The notes: a model not told the origin generated them from the sequence alone. Numbered from the stretch's first letter, positions 1-9,360 are shown. The stretch is 64,000 bases of DNA from RYN-230 sp963713815 (GCA_963713815.1 CAVQNH010000016.1:1-64000); one strand, 5' to 3'. Translations and numbers: made by a program.

Positions 1-1
1 C

Positions 2-52
2 AACGCTGGCCGACGAGACCTCGCCTTCGCCACCCTGACCTGGGCTAAGTGA
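2..52 (+). CDS. C-terminal end of an unidentified gene
   Basis: An open frame entering from the left edge reads sixteen codons, ending in LTWAK, before a TGA stop at 50-52. It is too short to identify, and it may be chance. Confidence 0.15.
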   Translation, partial: NAGRRDLAFATLTWAK

Positions 53-140
53 CGGGGCGGACTCAGCTGAACCGGCAAACGACGTCAAGAACGCTGGAGA
101 CCACCGGGATGATCGGACCGAAAGAGGCTTGCTCGAGGTC

Positions 141-185
141 GCAAACTCTTGCAATTTCTTGCGGTAATCGCCGTATAGTTGCGTC
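141..185 (+). promoter_or_regulatory. LacI promoter with two tandem inverted repeats
   Basis: Two inverted repeats of the form GCAA-N4-TTGC lie head to tail at 141-152 and 151-162, sharing the central GC. A good -10 box, TATAGT, is at 174-179, seven bases before the ATG at 186, which would make the transcript leaderless. The repeats sit where a repressor would cover the -35 region, so autoregulation by the LacI protein is a reasonable inference. Confidence 0.5.
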
Positions 186-1193
186 ATGACACGGCGGCTA
201 GCGGAAGTGGCCAAGAAGGTGGGGGTCAGCGAGGCGACGGTCAGCCGGGTGCTGAACGGCAAGCCGGGCGTCTCCCAGACGACCCGGGACGCCGTGCTCA
301 CCGCGCTGGACGTGCTCGGCTACGAGCGGCCCACCCAGATGCGCGGCGAGCGCGCCCGGCTGGTCGGGCTGGTGGTGCCCGAACTGCAGAACCCGATCTT
401 CCCCGCGCTGGCCGAGGTGGTCGGCGGCGGCCTGGCCCAGCAGGGCTTCACGCCGGTGCTGTGCGTGCGCGGGGCCGGCGGCGGCCTGTCCGAGGCCAGC
501 TACGTCCGGATGCTGCTCGACCAGCACGTATCCGGGATGGTCTTCGCCGGCGGGAACTTCGCCGAGGCGGACTCCCCGCACGACCACTACGACCTGCTGC
601 TGGAACGGGGCGTGCCGGCGGTACTGGTCAACGCGGCCGCCGAGCACCTCCGCTACCCACGGGTCTGCGTCGACGACGCGGCCGCGGTGGAGCAGGCCCT
701 GGGGCACCTGCTGTCACTGGGCCACCGCCGGGTCGGCCTGATCATCGGCCCGGACGACCACATGCCGTCGCGGCGCAAGCTGGCCGCGTTCACCGCCCTG
801 GCCGCCCGGGCCGGCATCGACACCACGGGCGCCGTGGAGCACACGATGTTCTCGGTCGAGGCCGGGCACGCGTCCGGCGCCCGCCTGGTGCGGGCGGGCA
901 TCACCGGCATCGTGTGCGGCAACGACCCGCTGGCGCTGGGCGCCATCCGGGCCGTGCGCCGGCTGGGCATGTCGGTGCCCGGCGACGTCTCCGTGGTGGG
1001 CTACGACGACTCGGCGCTGATGACCTGCACGGATCCGCCGCTGACCACGGTCCGCCAGCCCATCGACGCGATGGGCCGGGCCGTGGTGAGCACGCTGGTC
1101 CAGCAGGTCGAGGGCGGCACGGTCGCGGCGGCTGAGCTGCTGTTCGAGCCGGAACTGGTCGTCCGGGGCTCCACGGCCCGGGCCCGGGCCTGA
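186..1193 (+). CDS. LacI/GalR family transcriptional regulator
   Basis: This 335-residue protein has the standard LacI layout: a helix-turn-helix and hinge at about residues 4-55 (VSEATVSRVLNG) followed by a periplasmic-binding-protein-like sugar domain from about residue 60 to the end, with the family motif GHRRVG near 178 and a closing TTVRQP segment near 293. Length is normal. It probably represses its own promoter and the secreted glucanase that follows 162 bases downstream on the same strand; that target is inferred from position only. The ligand is likely an oligosaccharide released from alpha-glucan. The ATG at 186 is chosen because it begins exactly at the helix-turn-helix and lies seven bases after a clear -10 box. 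Confidence 0.9.
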   Translation: MTRRLAEVAKKVGVSEATVSRVLNGKPGVSQTTRDAVLTALDVLGYERPTQMRGERARLVGLVVPELQNPIFPALAEVVGGGLAQQGFTPVLCVRGAGGGLSEASYVRMLLDQHVSGMVFAGGNFAEADSPHDHYDLLLERGVPAVLVNAAAEHLRYPRVCVDDAAAVEQALGHLLSLGHRRVGLIIGPDDHMPSRRKLAAFTALAARAGIDTTGAVEHTMFSVEAGHASGARLVRAGITGIVCGNDPLALGAIRAVRRLGMSVPGDVSVVGYDDSALMTCTDPPLTTVRQPIDAMGRAVVSTLVQQVEGGTVAAAELLFEPELVVRGSTARARA

Positions 1194-1254
1194 CGGTGCG
1201 GGGGCCCGTCAACGCCGCGCGCCCGCCTCATCACCGCACGGATATGCGCCTGAA

Positions 1255-1300
1255 AGTTTGATACTTACGTAACTCCATCGACATATTGCAGACACACGTC
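1255..1300 (+). promoter_or_regulatory. Candidate LacI operator upstream of the glucanase
   Basis: An AT-rich pocket in otherwise very GC-rich DNA contains the palindrome TTACGTAA at 1265-1272. LacI-family operators are typically such CG-centred palindromes. It lies about 85 bases before the glucanase start. No direct match to the GCAA-N4-TTGC repeats upstream of the regulator is seen, so the link is weak. Confidence 0.3.
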
Positions 1301-1355
1301 CGGCTCTGTACGGTGAGGGCACTTTTACCCGCCCACTCACCCCCAGGAGCCCCGA

Positions 1356-4300
1356 GTGTTACGTTCCCCCCGCACTCTCAGACGCTTGATCGCCCTCGCA
1401 GGCAGCACCGCGCTGCTGGCCAGCGGCGGTGCCCTCGTGGCGGCGGCTCCGGCCTGGGCCGCCGCCACCGGCGGCAGCGGCGCCAGCCTGCCGTACACCG
1501 AAGTCCAGGCGGAGAACTCCGCCACCAACGGGACCGTCATCGGCCCGAGCTACACCCAGGGCCAGCTGGCCGACGAGGCCTCCTACCGCAAGGCCGTGAC
1601 CCTGAAGGGCACCGGCCAGTACGTCACGTTCACCACGCCGGTGGCGACCAACTCGATCAACTTCCGGTACAGCATCCCGGACAGCTCGGACGGGTCGGTC
1701 TACACCGCGCCGCTGTCGCTGTACATCAACGGCGCCAAGCAGGCCGACTTCACCCTGACCAACGCCTACAGCTGGTACTACGGCAGCTACCCGTTCACCA
1801 ACACGCCGGGCAGCGGCAACCCGCACCACTTCTTCGACGAGACGCACCGGCTGCTGTCGACCACCTATCCGGCGGGGACGACGTTCAAGCTGCAGGTCGA
1901 CTCGGAGGACACCGCAGCCTCGTACACGATCGACTTCGCCGACTTCGAGCAGGTCGGCGCCGCGCTGACCCAGCCCGCGGGCTCGGTGTCGGTGACCAGC
2001 GAGGGCGCCGACGCGACCGGCGCGGCCGACTCGACCAGCGCGTTCAACGCCGCGATCACCGCGGCCGGCGCGGGCGGCACCGTGTGGATCCCGCCGGGCA
2101 CGTACAACATCCCGGGCCACATCAGCGTCAACAACGTCACGATCGCCGGGGCCGGGATGTGGTACTCGACGGTCACCGGCACGGCCCCCGGGTTCTACGG
2201 CAACTCCGCGCCGAACCCGAGCACCAATGTCCACCTGCAGAACTTCGCCATCTTCGGCAACGTCCAGGAGCGTGACGACAGCGCCCAGGTCAACGGCATC
2301 GGCGGCGCGATGAGCAACTCGACCGTGTCGAACATCTGGATCGAGCACATGAAGGTCGGCGCCTGGATGGACGGGCCGATGGACAGCCTGAAATTCAGCG
2401 GCATGCGGATCCGCGACACCACCGCGGACGGCATCAACTTCCACGGCGGCGTCACCAACTCCACCGTGACCAACAGCGACATCCGCAACACCGGCGACGA
2501 CGGCATCGCGACCTGGGCCGACTCCAGCATCGGGGCCGACGCCAACGACACGATCACCGGCAACACCGTGGAGCTGCAGATGCTGGCCAACGGCATCGCG
2601 ATCTACGGCGGCCACGACAACACCGTCACCGGCAACCTGGTCCAGGACACCGGGATCACCCAGGGCGGCGGCATCCAGGTCGGGCAGCGCTTCACGTCCA
2701 CCCCGGTCGGCACGACCACGATCTCGAACAACACCATGATCCGGGACGGCGACCTCGACCCGAACTGGCAGTTCGGTGTGGGCGCGCTGTGGTTCGACGG
2801 CAGCCAGGGCGCGGTGACCGGCCCGATCAACGTCACTAACGATCTTATCGAGCAAAGCCCGTTCGAAGCGGTCCAGTGGGTCGAGGGCACGATCAGCGGG
2901 GTCAACCTGAACAACGTGACGATCGCCGGCACCGGGACGTTCGCGCTGCAGGAGCAGACCGGCGGCGCGGCCTCGTTCACCAACGTGACCGCGACCGGCG
3001 TGGCCCAGGCCAACGCGGGTAACGCGCCCAGCTACAACTGCGAGGGCGGGGGCTTCGCGATCACCGACGGTGGCGGGAACTCCGGCATCACCCCGACGCA
3101 GTGCAACGGCTGGCCGGCCCCGGTCTACCCGCCCTATCCCGCCTCCGGCGTGACGGCCAGCCCGAGCGCGCTGAGCTTCGGCTCGGTCGTGACCGGCACG
3201 ACCAGCGCCGCCCAGACCGTGACGGTCTCCAACCCGACCGGCTCGGCGGCGGCGGTCTCATCCATCGCGGCCACCGGCGACTTCAGCCAGACCAACACCT
3301 GCGGCTCGTCGATCGCGGCGAACGGCTCGTGCACGGTCAGCGTGAAGTTCGCCCCGACCGCGACCGGCGCCCGGACCGGGACCCTCACGGTCAACGCGGG
3401 CGGGGTGACCAACACGGTCAGCCTGACCGGGACCGGCACCGCGCCGGGCCCGGTGCTGAACGCCGCCCCGGCCAGCCTGTCCTTCGCCGGGACCGACGTC
3501 GGCTCCAGTTCCGCGGCCCAGGCGGTGACGGTGACCAACTCGGGCACCAGCGCGGCCAGCGTTTCGGGTGTCTCGGTAACCGGGGACTTCAGCCAGACCA
3601 ACAACTGCTCCAGCGTCGCCACCGGCAGCTCCTGCACGGTGAACGTCACGTTCAAGCCGACCGCGTCCGGGACCCGGACCGGCACGCTGACCGTGACCAG
3701 CAACGCCAACAACAGCCCGGCCACCGTCAGCCTGACCGGCAGCGGCATCGGCGCCACCACCAACCTGGCCCTGGGCGCCACCATGACGGCCAGCGGATCC
3801 ACCCAGAGTTACGTCCCCTCGAACACCAACGACGGGAACACCAGCACCTACTGGGAAAGCACCAACAACGCCTTCCCGCAGTGGCTGGAAGCCGACCTCG
3901 GGTCGGCCCAGACGGTCGGGTCGATCACCCTCGACCTGCCGCCGTCGAGCTCGTGGGCGACCAGGACCCAGACCCTGTCCGTCCAGGGCAGCACCGACGG
4001 CAGCACCTGGACCACGCTGGCCGGCTCGGCGAACTACACCTTCGACCCGTCCACCGGGAACACCGTCACGATCAGCCTGCCGTCGGCCGTCAGCGAGCGG
4101 TACCTGCGGCTGAACTTCACCGCCAACACCGGCTGGCCGGCCGGGCAGGTCTCGGAGTTCGAGATCTTCCCCGGCGGGGCGGGCGGCAGCGGCAGCGGAG
4201 GCGGCGGGGGCAGCACCAACCTGGCCCTGAACCAGCTCACCTCGGCCAGTGGCTACACCCAGACGTACGTGCCGGGCAACGCCACGGACGGCAACACCAG

Positions 4301-4631
4301 CACCTACTGGGAGAGCACCAACAACTCGTTCCCGCAGTGGCTCCAGGTCGACCTCGGCGCGGCCAAGAGCTTCAGCCGGATCGTGCTCGACCTGCCGCCG
4401 GCCTCATCGTGGAGCACGAGGACCCAGACGCTGTCCGTCCAGGGCAGCACCGACGGGTCGAGCTTCTCCACGATCGTCGGGTCAGCCAACTACACCTTCA
4501 ACCCCTCGACCGGCAACACGGTCACGATCACCTTCCCGTCGGCCAGTTACCGGTACGTGCGGCTGAACTTCACCGCCAACACCGGGTGGCCCGCCGGGCA
4601 GGTCTCGGAGGTCCAGGTCTGGACCAGCTGA
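1356..4631 (+). CDS. Secreted GH87-type alpha-1,3-glucanase (mycodextranase) with two discoidin domains
   Basis: The 1091-residue protein starts with a signal peptide (residues 1-34, cleavage after AWA). Then come a carbohydrate-binding-like beta domain (about 45-200), a right-handed beta-helix (about 205-595), two choice-of-anchor-D (ASPM/SPD-2/Hydin) immunoglobulin-like domains (about 597-697 and 698-795), and two F5/8-type C discoidin domains (about 801-940 and 953-1091) joined by a Gly/Ser linker. In the helix, Asp358 (ADGINFH) and Asp381-Asp382 (GDDGIA) have the spacing expected of the GH87 catalytic aspartates, so hydrolysis of fungal alpha-1,3-glucan outside the cell is likely. The two discoidin domains are nearly the same and look like a recent duplication. 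GTG start with AGGAG at 1345-1349. Confidence 0.8.
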   Translation: MLRSPRTLRRLIALAGSTALLASGGALVAAAPAWAAATGGSGASLPYTEVQAENSATNGTVIGPSYTQGQLADEASYRKAVTLKGTGQYVTFTTPVATNSINFRYSIPDSSDGSVYTAPLSLYINGAKQADFTLTNAYSWYYGSYPFTNTPGSGNPHHFFDETHRLLSTTYPAGTTFKLQVDSEDTAASYTIDFADFEQVGAALTQPAGSVSVTSEGADATGAADSTSAFNAAITAAGAGGTVWIPPGTYNIPGHISVNNVTIAGAGMWYSTVTGTAPGFYGNSAPNPSTNVHLQNFAIFGNVQERDDSAQVNGIGGAMSNSTVSNIWIEHMKVGAWMDGPMDSLKFSGMRIRDTTADGINFHGGVTNSTVTNSDIRNTGDDGIATWADSSIGADANDTITGNTVELQMLANGIAIYGGHDNTVTGNLVQDTGITQGGGIQVGQRFTSTPVGTTTISNNTMIRDGDLDPNWQFGVGALWFDGSQGAVTGPINVTNDLIEQSPFEAVQWVEGTISGVNLNNVTIAGTGTFALQEQTGGAASFTNVTATGVAQANAGNAPSYNCEGGGFAITDGGGNSGITPTQCNGWPAPVYPPYPASGVTASPSALSFGSVVTGTTSAAQTVTVSNPTGSAAAVSSIAATGDFSQTNTCGSSIAANGSCTVSVKFAPTATGARTGTLTVNAGGVTNTVSLTGTGTAPGPVLNAAPASLSFAGTDVGSSSAAQAVTVTNSGTSAASVSGVSVTGDFSQTNNCSSVATGSSCTVNVTFKPTASGTRTGTLTVTSNANNSPATVSLTGSGIGATTNLALGATMTASGSTQSYVPSNTNDGNTSTYWESTNNAFPQWLEADLGSAQTVGSITLDLPPSSSWATRTQTLSVQGSTDGSTWTTLAGSANYTFDPSTGNTVTISLPSAVSERYLRLNFTANTGWPAGQVSEFEIFPGGAGGSGSGGGGGSTNLALNQLTSASGYTQTYVPGNATDGNTSTYWESTNNSFPQWLQVDLGAAKSFSRIVLDLPPASSWSTRTQTLSVQGSTDGSSFSTIVGSANYTFNPSTGNTVTITFPSASYRYVRLNFTANTGWPAGQVSEVQVWTS

Positions 4632-4641
4632 GTTGACGTCA

Positions 4642-4680
4642 GGTCCCGGGTGCTGCGCCGGTGGTGCAGCACCCGGGACC
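4642..4680. terminator. Bidirectional hairpin terminator
   Basis: A perfect 15-bp inverted repeat (4642-4656 against 4666-4680, arm GGTCCCGGGTGCTGC) with a 9-base loop lies between the convergent glucanase and LuxR genes. There is no T-run, as is usual in high-GC actinobacteria. Confidence 0.8.
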
Positions 4681-4689
4681 GGCATCTGA

Positions 4690-5754
4690 TCAGCCCAGCG
4701 CGCGGGACAGCAACGTCCGGCGGTTGTGCGCCGAGGTTTTCGCGAAGATTGACTTCAGGTGGTCCTGGACGGTGTGCTCGGACAGGAACATCCGGTGCGC
4801 GAGTTCCCGGGTGTCGGCGCCGGTAGCGAGATGGCTGAGCAACTCGCTCTCGCGTGCGCTCAACCCGAACGCCCGGGCGAACAAGGCCACCCTTTCGGGT
4901 GGCGTCGTCTCTTCTATCGTGACGGCAATGTCGCTTCCCGCATTGCCTCCGGCGCTGTCGATCCGGGCCGCCCGGAGGGTGAGCCAGACGCCGTCCGACA
5001 TATGCACCCGGGCCCACGGCGGATTGCCGTCCACACCCGCCTCGACGGCCAGCAGCTGCGCGGCCACGTTGTAGGCACTCGCGGGAATCGGCGGCCGGTC
5101 TTCCGCAGGAGGAACGAGAATCCGCAGATACTCCTGCGTCTCGGGAGTCTGGCGGAGCACCGCCAGCGCGGGGGACAGCAGCAGCACCACGGGTCCCGGC
5201 CGCCGCGTGCTGCGCGACCCTCCGCCGCTGGTGAACGCGCTGGCCTGGCTGCGCCGCAGGGCCGCTGTCACTGGCCCGGCAATATCACCCAGGAAAGCGG
5301 CCTCGGCCGGGCCGAACCGCGCCGGGGCACCCGATCTCCAGAGGTCGAGGAAGCCCCAGCAGCCGAACCGGTCCCTGAAGACCAGCGACGCCACGTCACT
5401 CACGGCGTAACGGGACTGCAGGTCTTGCCAGAGCAAGCTCCGGGACAGGTCACCACCGGTCGCTTCGTGCAGCAGCGCGGCCGGGGCCGCATGGAGCGAC
5501 GTCCACCGGTTGATCCTGGTGAGGTACTTCAGGGCGATCAGCCTGGGAAGCTCCGGAAGGCACGGGACATCAGCGAGCGGCGCCGACCCCACCGAGGTTT
5601 CCGGGTCCGTCAGCAGCCAGGCGTAGGCATCGAAACTGACCGCACGGCGGATTTCCTCCAGGAGCCGCAGCCGTAGCGTCCTGGCGTCCGCGGCTGACTC
5701 GCAGATCCGCACGACCCGCTCCACCGACTGCGCGGATCCGGCCGGCCTGGTCAT
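4690..5754 (-). CDS. LuxR-family transcriptional regulator
   Basis: This 354-residue protein ends in a LuxR/NarL-type helix-turn-helix (about residues 295-350; LSARESELL, then LSEHTVQDHLKSIFAKT). The first 170 residues resemble a GAF-like sensory region, with no receiver domain and no P-loop, so it is neither a classical response regulator nor a LAL protein. It is divergent from the small protein at 5890, with 135 bases between the starts, and may control it. The signal is unknown. Start ATG at 5754. Confidence 0.85.
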   Translation of the reverse strand: MTRPAGSAQSVERVVRICESAADARTLRLRLLEEIRRAVSFDAYAWLLTDPETSVGSAPLADVPCLPELPRLIALKYLTRINRWTSLHAAPAALLHEATGGDLSRSLLWQDLQSRYAVSDVASLVFRDRFGCWGFLDLWRSGAPARFGPAEAAFLGDIAGPVTAALRRSQASAFTSGGGSRSTRRPGPVVLLLSPALAVLRQTPETQEYLRILVPPAEDRPPIPASAYNVAAQLLAVEAGVDGNPPWARVHMSDGVWLTLRAARIDSAGGNAGSDIAVTIEETTPPERVALFARAFGLSARESELLSHLATGADTRELAHRMFLSEHTVQDHLKSIFAKTSAHNRRTLLSRALG

Positions 5755-5889
5755 GCCTGGAGGCTACGCGCACCGGGCCAGGGCACCGCACGGCTTCGCA
5801 CCCAAGACCCCAGGGACCTGGGATAGGCAGGCCGGGCCCGCTCTTCTAGCGTCGGACCTGACCGCAGCCCAGCTCAGCCGGGAGACACC

Positions 5890-6180
5890 ATGACCACCCT
5901 GCACATCGAACATGCCGTCACCGACTTCGACACGTGGAACGCCGCCTTCAGCCGCTTCGCGGAGGCCCGTCAGCAGGCCGGGGTACGCCAGCAGCGCGTC
6001 CAGCGGCCGGTAGGCGACCCCAACTACGTCGTCATCGACCTCGACTTCGACAGCACCGACGACGCAGCGGCGTTCCTCAGCTTCCTGCGGGCCACGGTCT
6101 GGACCTCCAGCGCCAATTCCCCCGCCCTCATGGGCACCCCGCAAACCGCGATCCTTCAGCTCGCCGAACCCATCTCCTGA
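5890..6180 (+). CDS. Small dimeric alpha-beta barrel-like protein
   Basis: The 96-residue protein is the size of antibiotic-biosynthesis-monooxygenase/cyclase-like (ABM) proteins and shares their pattern: a strand (HIEHAVTDFDTW), a helix, and a central NYVVIDLDFDS strand. No catalytic residues can be assigned. GGGAG precedes the ATG at a good distance. It stands alone opposite the LuxR gene. It could be a small oxygenase, a quencher or a ligand-binding protein; function not assigned. Confidence 0.6.
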   Translation: MTTLHIEHAVTDFDTWNAAFSRFAEARQQAGVRQQRVQRPVGDPNYVVIDLDFDSTDDAAAFLSFLRATVWTSSANSPALMGTPQTAILQLAEPIS

Positions 6181-6304
6181 ACAGCCAGGACCGTTTGGAG
6201 CGCGGATAGGTAACTCCCGGGCCCCGGGTCCCGCCGCCGCGCAGTGCCCGGGGCCTGGACGGTCCTGCGAATCTGTGTTATCGCCGGAATATGAGCCCGC
6301 TTGC

Positions 6305-7013
6305 ATGTCCCGCGTCATGAGATGGTGCAAGGTCTTTCCCGGCCAGGAAGACCAGATCACCGAGGCCGCCTCGTTCGTCGCCCAGTTGCTGGGCAGCCAC
6401 CCTGACGGTGACGGCATCGCGCGCTGCGCGGCCGAACTGGCCGCCAACGCGATCCGGCACACCGCCACCGGCCAGGACGGTTTCTTCGCCACCGAGGTCA
6501 CCTGGACCGGGCAGACCGTGCGGGTCGCCGTGTCCGACGGCGGCGCCAGCACGGTTCCTTCAGCCAGCACGGTCCCTTCGGCCAGCACGGTCCCTTCGGC
6601 CAGCAACCGTTCCCGTCACTGCCCCGGGCGGAACCCGGGCCGCCGCCGGGCCCGAGCACGGGCTCGACCGGCTGGCCCGGCTGTCGTCCCGCTGGGGAAC
6701 CGAAGGCGACTACCGCGGCCGGGTGGTCTGGGCCCAGTTCCTGGCCAGCACGGATCTGGCCGGCCCGGATCTGGCTGGCACGGGCACCGCGGCCGTCGCC
6801 ACGTCGGTACCGCTGACCGCGGAGCAGTCCACCGCGGCCGAGGCCGCCGACCTGGCCGAGCGGTACAAGGGCTGGCACACCTGGTTCGGGCGCTGGACCC
6901 GGCAGTGGTGGGCGATCCCCAAGCAGGCCTCCGCGACCGCGTCCCTGATCGCCGAGCCCACCGCCGTCGCCCTGGCCCGCAGGCTGGACTCCCTCGGTCA
7001 GGTGGCCACGTAG
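6305..7013 (+). pseudogene. Anti-sigma/HATPase-type ATP-binding protein, frame-disrupted
   Basis: The first 80 codons give a histidine-kinase-like ATP-binding fold of the RsbW type, with the N-box (AELAANAIRHT, near residue 45) and a G1-like VSDGGA near 80. The frame then runs through three copies of an 18-bp repeat (STVPSA, 6545-6598) and loses the family sequence. The expected continuation (EHGLDRLARLSSRWGTEGDYRG and a C-terminal tail ending at 7013) is in the next frame, so one extra base, or an out-of-phase repeat change, lies between about 6545 and 6650. RsbW-like proteins bind sigma factors or phosphorylate anti-anti-sigma factors. No partner is adjacent. A start a few codons upstream at 6275 is possible. 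Confidence 0.6.
6545..6598 (+). repeat. Three tandem 18-bp repeats inside the ATPase gene
   Basis: Unit GCCAGCACGGTCCCTTCG occurs at 6545-6562 (two mismatches), 6563-6580 and 6581-6598, with a partial fourth copy. It encodes repeated STVPSA and sits where the ATP-lid loop of the family would be, next to the frame change. Confidence 0.9.
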
Positions 7014-7017
7014 CCCG

Positions 7018-7110
7018 CCGTGCTGTTTGACCCGCAGTGCTGTTCAACGCGCAGTGCTGAGTAACCCCGGTGCTGTTTAACCCGCAGTGCTAGTTTAACC
7101 GCCGGTGCTG
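7018..7110. repeat. 17-bp minisatellite between convergent genes
   Basis: About five imperfect copies of CAGTGCTGTTTAACCCG fill the space between the ATPase gene and the isomerase gene. The last copies run through the isomerase stop codon at 7095-7097 into its final residues. Confidence 0.85.
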
Positions 7111-8099
7111 AACGCGGCGTCGAAGGACGCACTGGGTGGTTCCAGGTCGAAGTGCCGCAGGTAGGCCAGGGCCTCGGGCGCGCCGGCCAGCCGGTCCATC
7201 CCCGCGTCCTCCCACTCCACCGAGATCGGGCCGCGGTAGCCGATCGAGTTGAGCATCCGGAACACGTCCTCCCACCGGACCTCACCCCGCCCCGCGGACA
7301 CGAAGTCCCAGCCCCGGTGGGGATCACCCCACGGCAGGTGCGAGCCGAGCCGGCCGTTGCGGCCGTCGAGCCGGGTGCGGGCCTCCTTGCAGTCCACGTG
7401 GTAGATCCGGTCCGGGTAGGCGTCCAGGAACGCCACCGGGTCCAGGTCCTGCCAGACGAAGTGGCTGGGGTCGAAGTTCAGGCCGAACGCGGGCCGGTTG
7501 CCCACCGCGTCCAGGGCCCGCCGGGTGGTCCAGAAGTCGTAGGCGATCTCGCTGGGGTGCACCTCGTGCGCGAAGCGGACTCCCTCGGCGTCGAACACGT
7601 CCAGGATCGGGTTCCAGCGCCGCGCGAAGTCCGCGTAGCCCTCCTCGATCATCTCCGGCGGCACCGGCGGGAACATGGCCACCGTGTGCCAGATCGAGGA
7701 GCCGGTGAAGCCCACCACGGTCTGCACCCCGAACGCGGCCGCGGCCCGCGCCGTGTCGGCCAGCTCGGCGGCGGCCCGCTGCCGCACCCCCTCGGGCTCG
7801 CCGTCGCCCCAGATCCGGGCGGGCAGGATGCCCTGGTGCCGCACGTCGATCGGGTGATCGCAGACCGCCTGCCCGGCCAGGTGATTGGAGATGGCCCAGC
7901 AGCTCAGGTCGTACTTGGCCAGCAGGGCATGCCGCCCGGCCAGGTAGCCGTCCTCGCGCAGGGCCCGGTCCACCTCGAAGTGGTCGCCCCAGCAGGCGAG
8001 CTCGAGGCCGTCGTAGCCCCACTGGTGAGCCAGCCGGCAGACATCCTCCAGGGGCAGGTCGGCCCATTGCCCGGTGAACAACGTGAACGGTCGGGACAT
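7095..8099 (-). CDS. Sugar phosphate isomerase/epimerase-family TIM barrel
   Basis: The 334-residue product is a xylose-isomerase-like TIM barrel (AP_endonuc_2 fold). The usual metal ligands are in place: Glu in HEVHPSE, Asp/His in FDPSHF, His in YHVDCKE and Glu in VEWED. Such proteins isomerise or epimerise sugars and keto-inositols, or cleave keto-glycosides. It is the last gene of a minus-strand operon with two Gfo/Idh/MocA dehydrogenases and a second TIM barrel, which suggests oxidation of a sugar followed by isomerisation or elimination. The ATG at 8099 begins MSRPFTLFTG, typical for the family. Confidence 0.85.
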   Translation of the reverse strand: MSRPFTLFTGQWADLPLEDVCRLAHQWGYDGLELACWGDHFEVDRALREDGYLAGRHALLAKYDLSCWAISNHLAGQAVCDHPIDVRHQGILPARIWGDGEPEGVRQRAAAELADTARAAAAFGVQTVVGFTGSSIWHTVAMFPPVPPEMIEEGYADFARRWNPILDVFDAEGVRFAHEVHPSEIAYDFWTTRRALDAVGNRPAFGLNFDPSHFVWQDLDPVAFLDAYPDRIYHVDCKEARTRLDGRNGRLGSHLPWGDPHRGWDFVSAGRGEVRWEDVFRMLNSIGYRGPISVEWEDAGMDRLAGAPEALAYLRHFDLEPPSASFDAAFSTGG

Positions 8100-8155
8100 G
8101 ATCGGCTCCGGGTGGTTTTCGTTGCGGCGAATTTTGCTCGTGAATTTTCCGGGCG

Positions 8156-9324
8156 TCAGACCGGGGTCCACCGGCTGCCGGTCGCGGCGCTGGCCGAGAC
8201 GGCCTCCAGGACGTGCTGGACCTGCAGGCCGTCGGCGAAGGACGGCTCCGGGTCGGTGCCCTTGGCGATCGCGGTGACCAGGTCCCGGACCTCGTGGGTG
8301 AACGTGTGCTCCCAGCCCAGCACGTGCCCCGGCGGCCACCAGGCGGACAGGTAGGGGTGGCCGGGCTCGGTGACCAGGATGCGCCGGAAGCCCTGGGTCA
8401 GGGGGTCACCCGTGCCTGACGAACCGGTGCCTAGCCGGCGCTGTCGGCGAACTCCAGCTCGTTGAGGCGCTCCAGGTCGAACGCGAGGCTGCCGAGCGCG
8501 CCGTTGACCTCGATCCGCAGCGCGTTCTTGCGGCCGGTGGCGAACCGGGTCGCCTCGAAGGAGGCCAGGGCGCCCGATTCGAGCCGCCCGGTGAACGCGA
8601 CCGCGTCGTCCACCGTGACCGGCCCCGTGGCCCCGGGAGGGCCGCCGGGACGCGGGCGCTCGGGCACGAACGTGGCGGTCACCGCGGAGACCCCCGCGAT
8701 CAGCTGCCCGGTCAGGTACTGGGCCAGGTCCACGATGTGCGAGCCCAGGTCACCCAGGGCCCCCGAGCCCGCGTGTTCCTTCTGCAGCCGCCAGGTCAGC
8801 GGGAAGGCCGGGTCGGTCAGCCAGTCCTGCAGGTAGCTGGCCCGGACGTGCCGGATCTCGCCGACCCGGCCGGCGGCGATGAGCTCGCGGGCCAGCGCGA
8901 GGGCCGGCACCCGGCGGTAGTTGAAGCCGATCATGGAGCGGATCCCCCGGGCCCGGGCCCGGGCGGCCGCCGCGGCCATGGCCTCCGCCTCGGCGAGCGT
9001 GTTGGCCAGCGGCTTCTCGCACAGCACGTGCTTGCCCGCCTCCAGCGCGGCCACGGAGATCTCGGCGTGCGAGTCGCCGGGCGTGCACACGTCGATGAGC
9101 TGCACGTCGTCGCGCTCCAGGAGGGCGCGCCAGTCGGTCTCCACGCCGGCGAATCCGTAGCGTTGCGCGGCGGCTTCCGTGGCGGCCCGGTCGCGGCCGC
9201 ACAGTGCGGCCAGCACCGGGCGCAGCGGCAGGTCGAACGCGTGCGGGGCGGTGCGCCAGGCCTGGGAGTGGGCCGCTCCCATGAACGCGTACCCGACCAT
9301 GCCCACGCCCAGTGCTTCAGCCAT
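8156..9324 (-). pseudogene. Gfo/Idh/MocA-family oxidoreductase, frameshifted near its C-terminus
   Basis: Residues 1-297 form the Rossmann NAD(P) domain (GVGMVGYAFMG), the conserved CEKPLA motif and the start of the C-terminal domain. A TAG at 8431-8433 then closes the frame at LEFADSAG. The expected rest of the protein (GFRRILVTEPGHPYLSAWW, then HEVRDLVTAIAKGT and a final GSRWTPV) continues in another frame to a TGA at 8156-8158, which would give a normal length of about 389 residues. The change is one missing or two extra bases near 8430. It is probably a sugar dehydrogenase acting with the next two operon genes; it may be intact if the indel is a sequencing error. Confidence 0.8.
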
Positions 9325-9360
9325 GGAACTCCCCGTAGTCAGCTGGTGCGGCCTGGTCGC

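Noticed and set aside
1359..2855. A 498-codon frame on the minus strand opposite the glucanase gene
   Set aside because: It is the codon-position shadow of a high-GC gene; composition is Arg/Gly/Val/Asp-rich and no family motif is seen.
7018..7110. CRISPR array
   Set aside because: Units are 17 bp, contiguous without spacers and degenerate: a minisatellite, not a CRISPR.
8213..8419. Plus-strand frames opposite the oxidoreductase C-terminus
   Set aside because: The minus strand here carries the missing end of the Gfo/Idh/MocA protein, so these are shadows.
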